Source: an uncultured Eubacterium sp. (GTDB lineage Bacteria > Bacillota > Clostridia > Lachnospirales > Lachnospiraceae). From it: DNA of 64,000 nucleotides. Both the position numbers and the translations under genes were made by a program. This document shows positions 44,067-52,296 of this stretch, in pieces. Within the stretch, counting starts at the first letter, position 1; each line of letters starts with the position of its first letter. The notes beneath the pieces are model-generated. The model saw nothing but the letters and a program-made list of their open reading frames with translations, ran no database searches and had not been told where the DNA came from. The stretch lies in the NCBI GenBank assembly GCA_910580075.1, contig CAJTVR010000013.1:1-64000 (forward strand), read 5' to 3'.

Positions 44067-46022
44067 ATGATGAAATGGAATTTTCCAAGCAATAATTATG
44101 GAGAAGTAAATGGAATCGGCCAGGCTGGCATTGAAACATTTAAAGGGACTCCTTATAAATCACTGGCAAGAGAAATCTGCCAGAATTCATTAGATGCCAG
44201 GGCTTATGCTGATAAACCGGTTATGATAGAGTTTTCAGATTCGCGTCTTTGCATGGAAGAGATACCGGATTTTCAGAAATTGAAACAGGCATTGGAACTG
44301 TGCAGAGATTTTTGGAAAAAGCAGAAGAATAAAAAGACAATTGATTTTTTTGAAAAAGCTGTTCTGGAAGCTTCAAAAGAAACAGTATCTGTTTTGCGGA
44401 TTAGTGATTCAAATACTATAGGGCTGACAGGTTCAGATCAGGATTATAATACACCATGGCAGAATCTTGTAAAAGCATCAGGTGTTTCTGATAAGGGAGA
44501 AAATTCTGGCGGAAGTTTTGGAATTGGAAAATCGGCAGCTTATGCATGTTCTGTTTTTCGCACAGTTTTTTATGCAACCAAAGATGAGAATGGACTGGAG
44601 GCCAGCCAGGGAGTTGCACGTCTTGTATCATTTATACCTGAAATATCTGATTCTGATCAGGATGCAGACTGTATCACAACTGGAATTGGTTACTGTGGAG
44701 AACCGCATAGAAACCGGGCAGTATCTGAGTGTATTTCTCTTGATCATCAGTTTAAAAGAACAGAAGCTGGAACAGATGTTTATATTTTAGGATTTATGAA
44801 TAAGAAGGGCTGGGAGTATGATATTGTATCATCAGTTCTGGACGATTTTTTAATAGCGGTGTTTTATGGCACGTTATTAGTTAAGATAGGTAATGTAACG
44901 ATTTCAAAAAAGACTCTTCCTGATATTGTAGAAAAGTATAGAGATTCTGCACCAATGGCATATAATTATTATCAGACTCTGGTTTCAGGGGAAGCCAGGA
45001 CGATAGAGCATCACTTTGAAAATCTGGGGGATATCGAACTGCATGTGCTGATTCAGTGCGGACTGCATCGCCGCGTTTTCATGAGCAGGAGTAACGGAAT
45101 GAAAGTCTTTGATCAGAAAAACTTTCCAAGCTCGATTCAGTTTGCAGGAATATGTATTCTAAAAGATAGCGGAATCAATTCCTATTTTAGAGAGATGGAA
45201 AATCCGCAGCATTCAGCATGGGAACCGGAACGTCATAGCAAGCCGGCAGAAGCTAAGAAATACAGGCAGGCGCTGCTGCGGTTTATAAAAGAAACGGTTT
45301 TAAGTTTAGGGCGAAAGACAGCTGTTGCCGAAATAGATGCGCAAGGCGTTGGAGATTTTCTTCCAGATGATATTACCGAAGATGCGGGCAGTAACAGGAA
45401 AGAGGCACTATCGGATAAAACAAAAAGTATAGATCTGAGCCTGTCTGAAGCAAAGAATATCCAAAAAGGCTGGGAAACAGTGATGAAAAAAGAAGGATCT
45501 GATCACATAGACGATTTTGGAGAAGTTTTAGAAGAAGAGTATGGCGATTCTGGCAGTAAGGATTATAGCAATGGAAATGAAACAGGTTTAAAACAAGGTA
45601 CAAATTATGGCGGAGGGGATGGATCCGGTCCGGGAAAAAATGGAGATGGTCCGAACCGTTATGACAGTGGAATGCCTGAAACGAATGAAAGTGAAATTGT
45701 GCGGACGAGATATGAAATACATACAATTGCTGTGCGGCTGATATTAAAAGATGCGTCATGTAATAGATACAAACTGATTTTTATTCCAGAAAAAACAGCT
45801 GGCAGAGGGTATTTACAAATAAAACTTTCCGGTGAGCAGAGCAGCTTTGATGTTAATATAAATAGTGCTTTTAATTGCATGACATCTGAAAAAATGGATG
45901 TTTCCAGAAATAAGATATTTCTCAGTAATATTATTAAAAATAACAGGATGATTGTCGAATTTGAGGTTGATTATTCTGAACGCAGTTCGATGGAGGCAAG
46001 GCTCTATGGATATAAAATATAA
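44067..46022 (+). CDS. Operon gene 6: GHKL (HATPase_c) ATPase
   Basis: This protein of about 651 residues has the Bergerat fold of Hsp90/MutL/gyrase ATPases. The N-box is SLAREICQNSLDA (E36, N40, D43). The G1 box is LRISDSNTIGLTG (D114, G119), and the lid and G2 region is NSGGSFGIGKSAAYACS (about 147-163). The middle reads like a transducer domain. A Gly/Asn/Asp-rich linker (about 520-560) leads to a C-terminal beta domain. Related GHKL proteins occur in several defence systems, for example the MutL-like member of mza. The frame is open from 44016, but GGGGA upstream of ATG 44067 and the first conserved residues favour that start. The end overlaps gene 7. Confidence 0.82.
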   Translation: MMKWNFPSNNYGEVNGIGQAGIETFKGTPYKSLAREICQNSLDARAYADKPVMIEFSDSRLCMEEIPDFQKLKQALELCRDFWKKQKNKKTIDFFEKAVLEASKETVSVLRISDSNTIGLTGSDQDYNTPWQNLVKASGVSDKGENSGGSFGIGKSAAYACSVFRTVFYATKDENGLEASQGVARLVSFIPEISDSDQDADCITTGIGYCGEPHRNRAVSECISLDHQFKRTEAGTDVYILGFMNKKGWEYDIVSSVLDDFLIAVFYGTLLVKIGNVTISKKTLPDIVEKYRDSAPMAYNYYQTLVSGEARTIEHHFENLGDIELHVLIQCGLHRRVFMSRSNGMKVFDQKNFPSSIQFAGICILKDSGINSYFREMENPQHSAWEPERHSKPAEAKKYRQALLRFIKETVLSLGRKTAVAEIDAQGVGDFLPDDITEDAGSNRKEALSDKTKSIDLSLSEAKNIQKGWETVMKKEGSDHIDDFGEVLEEEYGDSGSKDYSNGNETGLKQGTNYGGGDGSGPGKNGDGPNRYDSGMPETNESEIVRTRYEIHTIAVRLILKDASCNRYKLIFIPEKTAGRGYLQIKLSGEQSSFDVNINSAFNCMTSEKMDVSRNKIFLSNIIKNNRMIVEFEVDYSERSSMEARLYGYKI

Positions 46023-46875
46023 ACTGTATCCGTATCCGGTTCTGGCAGAAGGTGCGGATGATTTTGTGAGTAGTTCCTTTACGTTTGAGACAGCAGTAAG
46101 CAGAGGGATTCGAGAGATTAAGTTTTCATTTACTATGAAACTGAAAAATGAGGAAATTCTGGCAATGCTTGAGCAGGGTGATGCAGAATATCTGATTCAT
46201 ATAGAATGTCCGGTTACAGGCTGCAGAAATATTGTAAAATCACATACGTCCTTTTTTACGAAAAGCATTTCTGAGAAAGATCTGAATGGAAAAGTATCTG
46301 TCTGCGCATTCATTGTTGCAAAAAAGGATCTTCCTGCATACATAAATAAAGACTTCAATACAAATTATGAAGGTATTACGTTTTTCGTGGATAGAGGAGG
46401 TATTCTTGCCATTGGCGGCCAGTATCATCTGAATGTATTGAAAGACACGGAAGAATTAGCACGGATTCCTTCTGTGTTTACCATATGTAAATATGCGGCA
46501 AATGCAGATGAAAGCATGAGAATAGATATGGAGCAGGAAAAAATAGCTATATCCCTGTCGGATCAAAGTTTTCAAAATTATAAACTGCTGTCAGGAAATC
46601 CGATTCTGTTTCCAGTACTGCATGCGATGATTATCATTCCGGCCCTGATTTATGTGTTTGAAACGATGCGCAATGATGGTACAGAAGACTACGAAGACTA
46701 CAGGTGGTTTGCAGCTATCGCAAAGACTCTGAAAAAATATGGACTGGCTCTGGACGAAACAACATTGAATCATATGGATTCTTATGATCTGGCACAAAAA
46801 CTTCTTGATGTGCCAATTGATAAAGCTTTGAGTGCCATTGCAGCATTAGATGATGGCGGGGAGGATACAGAGTGA
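46006..46875 (+). CDS. Operon gene 7: unknown 289-residue protein
   Basis: I do not recognise this protein. It opens with a beta-rich region (YKLYPYPVLAEGADDFVSSS, then REIKFSFTMKLKN, YLIHIECPVTGCRNIVK and FVDRGGILAIGGQYHLNV). A helical region begins LLSGNPILFPVLHAMIIIPA. A short hydrophobic stretch there could be buried or peripheral. The C-terminus is acidic. ATG 46006 has GGAGG about ten bases upstream and overlaps the GHKL gene by 17 bases; the longer open frame from 45952 lacks a site. Overlaps on both sides suggest it works directly with the GHKL protein and gene 8. Confidence 0.7.
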   Translation: MDIKYKLYPYPVLAEGADDFVSSSFTFETAVSRGIREIKFSFTMKLKNEEILAMLEQGDAEYLIHIECPVTGCRNIVKSHTSFFTKSISEKDLNGKVSVCAFIVAKKDLPAYINKDFNTNYEGITFFVDRGGILAIGGQYHLNVLKDTEELARIPSVFTICKYAANADESMRIDMEQEKIAISLSDQSFQNYKLLSGNPILFPVLHAMIIIPALIYVFETMRNDGTEDYEDYRWFAAIAKTLKKYGLALDETTLNHMDSYDLAQKLLDVPIDKALSAIAALDDGGEDTE

Positions 46876-47642
46876 TTTTACATTTTTTGAAAGAGGACAG
46901 TCTTGCTGCACTGAAAACGAATGTATGGGCAAATATTAAATTATATGAAAACAAAACGAATGACTGGATTTATGAGTATTTTGACGGGGAATCCCCTTTT
47001 GCAGAATATAAAGACCCGGTAAGTGATTTTCAAATGCAGTACTTGAAAGATGGCAGCCATATTGGCCGGACTGATGTGGAAAATTCCATTCAGATTTACC
47101 GCGCAATGATGAAGATCACGGATACACAGGCAGCGGATGAGCGGTTCTGGGCAGGATTATGCCATGGAGATTTCTGGGACTACATGCATAACCGCTGGGA
47201 AAACATCAAGGTGTCAGGGGATATGGTTTCAAGTCTTCTGTGGAGGTATTTTTATAATACCAAAAACGGCATTCGCAGGGCGATGTTTCGCAATACACTT
47301 TCACGGCTCTGGTGGTTAGGAAGATTAACGTATGATGAAAACCGTAACGACCCGTTTGAATTAACCAGATACTGGGAAGAGGACTTTTCTACTAAGATGC
47401 TGATTTTGTTTTCGAGTAATTATATGGGGAATCAAACGATTACGAGAGGCCTGGTTTCTGCATTGATGGAATTGGAAAGACAAGAGGTTACTATCAGCGG
47501 GCAAAAAAGGGAGCTGTATTATTTAGCCAGCCAGTATTTGAATCTGTATGGAGGTACACATATTTTAGACTATTATAGTGAAAATGAAATTAAGGAAAAG
47601 GTAATGCATTATATAAAAAAGCTGTCCGCAAGCAGTAAATAA
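46872..47642 (+). CDS. Operon gene 8: DUF6339-like protein
   Basis: This 256-residue all-helical protein contains FWAGLCHGDFWDYMHNRW, RNTLSRLWWLGRLTYDENR and FSSNYMGNQTITRGLVSALM. These recall DUF6339-family proteins, which I associate with GHKL-type ATPase genes; that recollection needs a domain search. It has no known catalytic motif. The start is GTG 46872, overlapping gene 7's TGA, with GGGGAGG upstream. It is the last gene of the operon and is followed by two hairpins. Confidence 0.6.
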   Translation: MILHFLKEDSLAALKTNVWANIKLYENKTNDWIYEYFDGESPFAEYKDPVSDFQMQYLKDGSHIGRTDVENSIQIYRAMMKITDTQAADERFWAGLCHGDFWDYMHNRWENIKVSGDMVSSLLWRYFYNTKNGIRRAMFRNTLSRLWWLGRLTYDENRNDPFELTRYWEEDFSTKMLILFSSNYMGNQTITRGLVSALMELERQEVTISGQKRELYYLASQYLNLYGGTHILDYYSENEIKEKVMHYIKKLSASSK

Positions 47643-47704
47643 AGCAATTGTCAAAATCAATTTACCGCATATATTATAGCAAAAAGGCGCTGTTCCTTAA
47701 CAAA

Positions 47705-47783
47705 AACGGGTTAAAAGTACGACCCGCTTTTTAACCTGTTATCATAGATTTTGGTCTAGGAAGCCTAGAGCTGCTTTTTGTTT
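47705..47783 (+). terminator. Two hairpins downstream of the eight-gene operon
   Basis: The first pairs AACGGGTTAAAAG with CTTTTTAACCTGTT (47705-47740). The second pairs CTAGG with CCTAG (47756-47768) and is followed by GCTGCTTTTTGTTT. Together they probably end the operon transcript. Confidence 0.6.
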
Positions 47784-47868
47784 CAGCATAAAATAAGCAT
47801 CTGCTGTTTATCACTTTTATAATCTGAAACGGAAGCAGCTTTGCCATATACGATCTTTACCCCGCTTT

Positions 47869-48540
47869 CTATAAACTCATTCCATGTCTGGAAAAATTCT
47901 TTTGAATCTGGCAGTTATTTCTCTGGTACTCAGAAGGTGTCATCCCCGTCACAGATTTAAACACCCGGTTGAAATGGGTCAGGCTGGAAAATCCGGTTTC
48001 CCTGCTGATCTGGGTGATGTTCAGATCCGTTTCCATAAGTTTGCGCTGGGCATTCATAATACGTGTGACATTCAGATACTGGATCATAGTACAATCCATA
48101 TGCCGCTTAAATTCACGGCACAGGTAATAAGGGCTGATATAAAATGTTTTTGCCAGCTGTTCCAGACTGATGTCTTCCTGATAGTGTTTATGGATGTAGC
48201 CAATGATCTGGCGTATCCGGTCAAACTGTTCTTTTTTGGCAGGTTCTTCCCGCTGTACCTGAAGTATAATGGAAAATAACAGTGTATTTAACAGTGTATG
48301 CATATAAGCGTTTCGGAAAACAGAGGAATCGTCCTGTTCGCTTAAAAGGGAATTTAGCAGACTGTGGATATTCTGGCTGTTCTTTGTTTCCGGGCGGTAC
48401 ATGCCATTTCCATGGTCCAGTGCATCCCGCAGCTCTTTGGAATCAATTTCATCTGTGCAAAAATACAGTACCAGCCGTTTGAAAGGCACATTTTTATCCC
48501 CGTAGGAACGGTGCAGGATATATGGGGAAAATAGGAGGAA
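47869..48540 (-). pseudogene. AraC-family regulator, N-terminally truncated
   Basis: The C-terminal two thirds is intact. The double helix-turn-helix is complete (DISLEQLAKTFYISPYYLCR, then LNITQISRETGFSSLTHFNR and FKSVTGMTPSEYQRN). Upstream of the first Met (48489) the minus-strand frame continues as FSPYILHRSYGDKNVPFKRL, the end of the cupin sugar-binding domain. It then runs into sequence belonging to a plus-strand gene end, so the front of the cupin is deleted. It presumably once controlled a carbohydrate locus such as the neighbouring TRAP genes. DNA binding might survive; ligand response should not. Confidence 0.75.
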
Positions 48541-48670
48541 GTTTGAAGAGGCAGAAAGCGGATGGTACTACAGCCAGCGCCTGAAATCCGTACAGATTAA
48601 GTACCGCAATCCGAAGAAAGATTATCAGGTGCTTGTCTCCTTTGAACAGTTTGACTTAATCGGTATGTAA
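48530..48670 (+). pseudogene. 3' end of an unrecognised gene preceding the TRAP genes
   Basis: An open frame without a start reads ESGWYYSQRLKSVQIKYRN, then PKKDYQVLVSFEQFDLIGM and stops at TAA 48668-48670. It looks like the genuine C-terminus of a larger protein upstream of dctP. I do not recognise the family. Its 5' side meets the truncated AraC gene at about 48530-48540, which marks a deletion junction. Confidence 0.5.
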
Positions 48671-48688
48671 TTATGGGAGGTTACTACT

Positions 48689-49765
48689 ATGAAAAAATAT
48701 GCAGCATTATTCACAGCATTTCTACTGGCTGTACTAAGCCTGACAGGATGCGGGCAGCTGGGTTCTGAAAATGAAAATATGGAGCAGCTGATGGCAGGAG
48801 TAATTGCCATGACGAAAGTTTCTGCACCGGGACTTGCTACGTACAATGAGTCTTATCATACATTTGGGCTTCCTTATATATTTGACAGTACAGAAGATTT
48901 TTACCATAAAATGGATTCCGGCCAGATGAAAGATTTCTTTCTCTCGTCCAAAGACGACGGATTTGTGACACTGACTTATTATACTTCCGGAGCACGTTCT
49001 TTTTATACAAAAAATAAGGCAATCCGTAAGCCGGAGGATTTGAAAGGATTAAAAATCCGTGTGCAGGATATGAAATCGCAGACAGACATGATGAACGCTT
49101 TAGGCGGCATTCCGGTAGCGATGTCTTATGGAGATGTGTATACATCCCTGCAGACAGGCATTATTGATGGTACAGAAAATAACGAAACAGCGCTGACGAC
49201 AGGCAAGCATGGCGAAATCTGTAAAGTATTTTCTACCGACCAGCATGCGATGATTCCGGATGTAATGGTGATGAGCGCAAAGGTATGGGAGACGATCAGT
49301 CCGCAGGACCAGCAGATTATTTTAGATGCAGCATATGCTTCTACGGAAAGCCACAAGATTGCATGGGATGCAGCGATTCAGGAGGCAGTTGAAGAAGCGT
49401 CCGGCCAGATGAATGTAGAATTTGTAGAAGATGTAGACAAAGAAGCGTTCCGTGAAGCGATTAGCGGCATGATACAGGAGTACTGTACAGAGTATCCGGG
49501 CGTACAGAATCTGCAACAGCAGCGCCAGATACTGATGGCGTTTTTGGATATATTGATTCTGGTGTTTGCAATACTGGTTATTACGATTGGCGGTTTTAAG
49601 CTGGCAATGAGTGCAACGCACGAATTTTCTGCCCTGCTTGGCATTCCAAGAAGCCTGGTGTATGGCATGGCACCGCTTTCCGGCCTGTTTATCATTATGG
49701 CGCAGATTATAAATATCTATGAAGACGTGACTGGCATTACGATTGAAGGAGGGGACGAAAAATGA
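48689..49765 (+). pseudogene. TRAP transporter DctP with internal deletion, fused to the end of DctQ
   Basis: The 358-codon frame begins with a lipoprotein signal (LAVLSLTGCGQLGSENENM). The first roughly 50 residues of the mature binding protein are missing: the cysteine box joins QLGSENENMEQLMAGVIAMT directly. The rest of DctP is recognisable (ARSFYTKNKAIRKPEDLKGL, then GIIDGTENNE). After EYPGVQNL the frame runs straight into the last 75 residues of the small membrane subunit DctQ (LVITIGGFKLAMSATHEFSA, then YGMAPLSGLFIIM). Two in-frame deletions are therefore present. A ribosome binding site (GGGAGG) is retained, so a product may be made, but a working transporter is unlikely. It was probably a sugar-acid transporter. 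Confidence 0.82.
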
Positions 49766-50963
49766 GTATAGGTACAACAACGGTAATCCTGTTTGCGGTA
49801 TTTGCAGTTCTGCTTTTTTTAGGCTGCCCGATATCCGTAAGCATTGTAATATCTTCGATTGTAACAGCAATTTCGACTCTGACATGGGATCAGATTACGT
49901 TTATTACGATGCAGAAGATGAACAGCGGTGTAGAAAGTTTTTCGCTGCTTGCAATACCATTGTTCATTCTTGCAGGAAACATTATGAATAACGGCGGCAT
50001 TGCCAGACGGCTTGTTAATTTTGCCAAGCTGTTTGCAGGCTGGATTCCGGGTTCCCTGGCGCAGGCGAACGTAGTAGGCAATATGCTGTTTGGCGCGCTG
50101 TCAGGGTCTTCCGTAGCGGCAGCATCCGCCATGGGCGGCTGTATTTATCCGATACAAAAAGATGAAGGATATGATCCGGCGTTTGCGACTGCCGTTAATA
50201 TCGCTTCTGCTCCTACAGGGCTTTTGATTCCTCCGACCAGTGCGTTTATTGTATATTCTACCGTGGCAGGCGGTGTGTCGATTTCTACACTGTTTATGGC
50301 AGGTTATGTACCAGGCGTCCTGATGGGGCTTGGATCGATGATTGTGGCTTTTATCTATGCGAAAAAGCATAAATATCCGACCAGCGGCTTTCCGGGTGCA
50401 TCGGAAGCAGTCAGGGTGACACTGCAGGCATTTGTGTATTATACTGCCTGATTCTTTCCGTATGCTATAAGAGCCTGACCATGCAGTCTTTTATGAAAAT
50501 ATTAGTAAACAGTGCATGTACCAGCGGCATTATTTTGTTTTTAATTTCTGCGTCTTCCGCGATGTCGTTTGTAATGGCATATTCCGGTATCCCGGCAGCT
50601 ATCAGTTCTGGGATTATGGCAATTTCTACAAATAAGATCGTAATATTCCTGCTGATGAATATCATTCTGATGGTTGTAGGAATGTTTATGGATATTACGC
50701 CGGCGATTCTGATCTTTACACCGATTTTTCTGCTGATTGCGCAGAGCCTGGGAATGACGGATATTCAGTTTGGCGTTATGCTGATCTTTAATATGTGCCT
50801 TGGGAATATCACTCCTCCGGTTGGATCCGTGCTGTTTGTCGGATGCGGGATCAGTAAACTCAGGATAGAGGATGTTACGAAGATGATGCTTCCGTATTTT
50901 GCAGTATTGTTTGTACTGCTTATGGCTGTGACGTATATTCCGGCGCTGCTGGGCCTGATATAG
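49762..50963 (+). pseudogene. TRAP transporter DctM, broken by a small deletion and frameshift
   Basis: The first frame (49762-50451) carries the N-terminal half of the DctM permease (LFLGCPISVSIVISSIVTAI, then GLLIPPTSAFIVYST). It ends in TLQAFVYYTA. The second half continues in another frame as VLYCLILSVCYKSLTMQSFM and ends normally (VTYIPALLGLI). The conserved segment between, usually holding a GIFTPTEAA-like motif, is missing, so about 25-30 codons were lost with a frame change near 50430. The permease is not functional. The gene overlaps the DctP-DctQ fusion by four bases. Confidence 0.82.
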
Positions 50964-50996
50964 GAAGATAGAATGCACCTGGGTATGATTTGATAT

Positions 50997-51052
50997 GATA
51001 CCTCTGAAGCTGGCAGATGAAATATAACAGTCTGTTGCTTTGGAGGTATTTT
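50997..51052 (+). terminator. Rho-independent terminator after dctM
   Basis: ATACCTCTGAAGC pairs with GCTTTGGAGGTAT around an inner GGCAGA/TCTGTT stem, followed by TTTTG. Confidence 0.8.
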
Positions 51053-51114
51053 GCATGTCCGGAATTTGTAATAATTACTAAAATACTGATAAATTTTTTA
51101 GGAAATATTTATAA

Positions 51115-51143
51115 TTGCCAGAACCATGGAAGTGTGGTAAATT
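51115..51143 (+). promoter_or_regulatory. Sigma-A promoter of the beta-glucoside operon
   Basis: TTGCCA (51115-51120), a 17-base spacer and TAAATT (51138-51143) precede the antiterminator target by about 30 bases. Confidence 0.75.
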
Positions 51144-51172
51144 AGATAAAGAATAATTGAGATTGGAATTGT

Positions 51173-51264
51173 TACTGGCATTTGGGCCAGGCAAGACCCA
51201 TAGTTATGATTAATAGGCCGATGTGAATGCATAGGTGTATTAATGATAATTATGGGTTTTTTTG
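51173..51264 (+). promoter_or_regulatory. Ribonucleic antiterminator (RAT) overlapping an intrinsic terminator
   Basis: TTGGAATTGTTACTGGCA and then CCAGGCAAGACCCA form a typical LicT/BglG target. The terminator arm ACCCATAGTTATGATTAAT starts within it and pairs with ATTAATGATAATTATGGGT, followed by TTTTTTTG. LicT binding to the RAT should prevent the terminator from forming, so the operon is expressed when a beta-glucoside is present. Confidence 0.9.
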
Positions 51265-51312
51265 TCTGGAATTTTGCATTTGATATAGATGACAGATCGC
51301 GGAGGGAGCGTT

Positions 51313-52143
51313 ATGGTCGCACGGCAGATTTTAAACAATAACCTTGTGCTAACAAAGAATAGTGCAGGCGAAGAGATTATTGTAAAGGGGAAAGGAATCG
51401 GTTTTCAAAAGTCTAAAGGGGATACGATTGATGAATCCAGAATCGAAAAGATTTTTACATTTGAAAAAACCAGGCAGGGCAGGCGCTTCCAGAGTTTTCT
51501 TTCGTCCATGCAGGCGGAATTTATTGATTTGTCGGACAAAATCGTGGACTATGCTCTGATGCAGTATGATATGAAACTCAGAGACAGTATTTATATTGCA
51601 TTAAGCGATCATCTGGAGGGGGTGTACAGCCGTTACAAAAACGGAATACAGCTGCCGAACGGGCTGCTGTTTGATATCCGGCGGATGTACCGGCAGGAAT
51701 ATGAGGTCGGAAAACATGCTCTGGAGCTTTTGAAACAGGAAAAAGGCATGGAGCTGCGTAACGATGAGGCCGGGTATATTGCCATGCATTTCATCAATGC
51801 GCAGACAGATCACGATATGGAAGATATCTGCATGATTACGAAAGTGGTCGGAGAAGTGCTGGACCTGGTGCAGATGTATTTTGGCATGGTTTTAAATGAC
51901 GAGGATTATAATTTTCAAAGACTGCAGACACATCTGAAATTTTTTGCCCAGCGGCTTTTGATGGGCAGCCAGTATTATGAGCAGGATGACGGGCTGTTTG
52001 AGGTGATCCGGGAGAGATATCCGGACGTGTATGCCTGTGTGTTAAAAATTGTGGCGCACATTGAAAACCAGTATCATTATAATATGAGTAAAGAAGAAAT
52101 GCTGTATCTGATGATTCACATTGAGCGGGTCAGAGGTAAATAA
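51313..52143 (+). CDS. licT: LicT/BglG-family transcriptional antiterminator
   Basis: This 276-residue protein has an N-terminal RNA-binding CAT domain (about 1-58: ILNNNLVLTKNSAGEEIIVK, then GKGIGFQKSKGD). Two PTS regulation domains follow, with the conserved histidines in IALSDHLEGVYSR and YIAMHFINAQ (PRD1) and LQTHLKFFAQRLL and LYLMIHIERV (PRD2). Phosphorylation of these by EII and HPr sets activity. GGAGGG precedes ATG 51313. It lies directly behind its own RAT and upstream of the PTS gene, the standard autoregulated arrangement. Confidence 0.92.
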   Translation: MVARQILNNNLVLTKNSAGEEIIVKGKGIGFQKSKGDTIDESRIEKIFTFEKTRQGRRFQSFLSSMQAEFIDLSDKIVDYALMQYDMKLRDSIYIALSDHLEGVYSRYKNGIQLPNGLLFDIRRMYRQEYEVGKHALELLKQEKGMELRNDEAGYIAMHFINAQTDHDMEDICMITKVVGEVLDLVQMYFGMVLNDEDYNFQRLQTHLKFFAQRLLMGSQYYEQDDGLFEVIRERYPDVYACVLKIVAHIENQYHYNMSKEEMLYLMIHIERVRGK

Positions 52144-52188
52144 GCTGCTGGCGTACCGCTGCAGTAAAATCCTCAGAAACGGGGAATG

Positions 52189-52217
52189 CTGCCGGAAGCG
52201 GCAGGCGAAATTTTTGT
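52189..52217 (+). promoter_or_regulatory. GC-rich hairpin between licT and the PTS gene
   Basis: CTGCCG-GAAG-CGGCAG is followed by GCGAAATTTTT. It resembles a weak terminator and, with the preceding GGGGAATG, a poor RAT. It may adjust licT versus PTS expression. Confidence 0.45.
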
Positions 52218-52296
52218 ACGGTCAGGTACATGGTCAGCCGCGGAGACTGTGGCCTTTCAGTAAATAGATGATTTTTAAGGTAAAGGAGTATGAAAT

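Noticed and set aside
35500..47642. BREX, Dnd/Dpt, mza, Wadjet or Zorya system
   Set aside because: No PglZ, methyltransferase, DndBCDE, Z1, SMC-like or ZorAB-type genes are visible. Only single shared fold types (P-loop ATPase, GHKL) are present.
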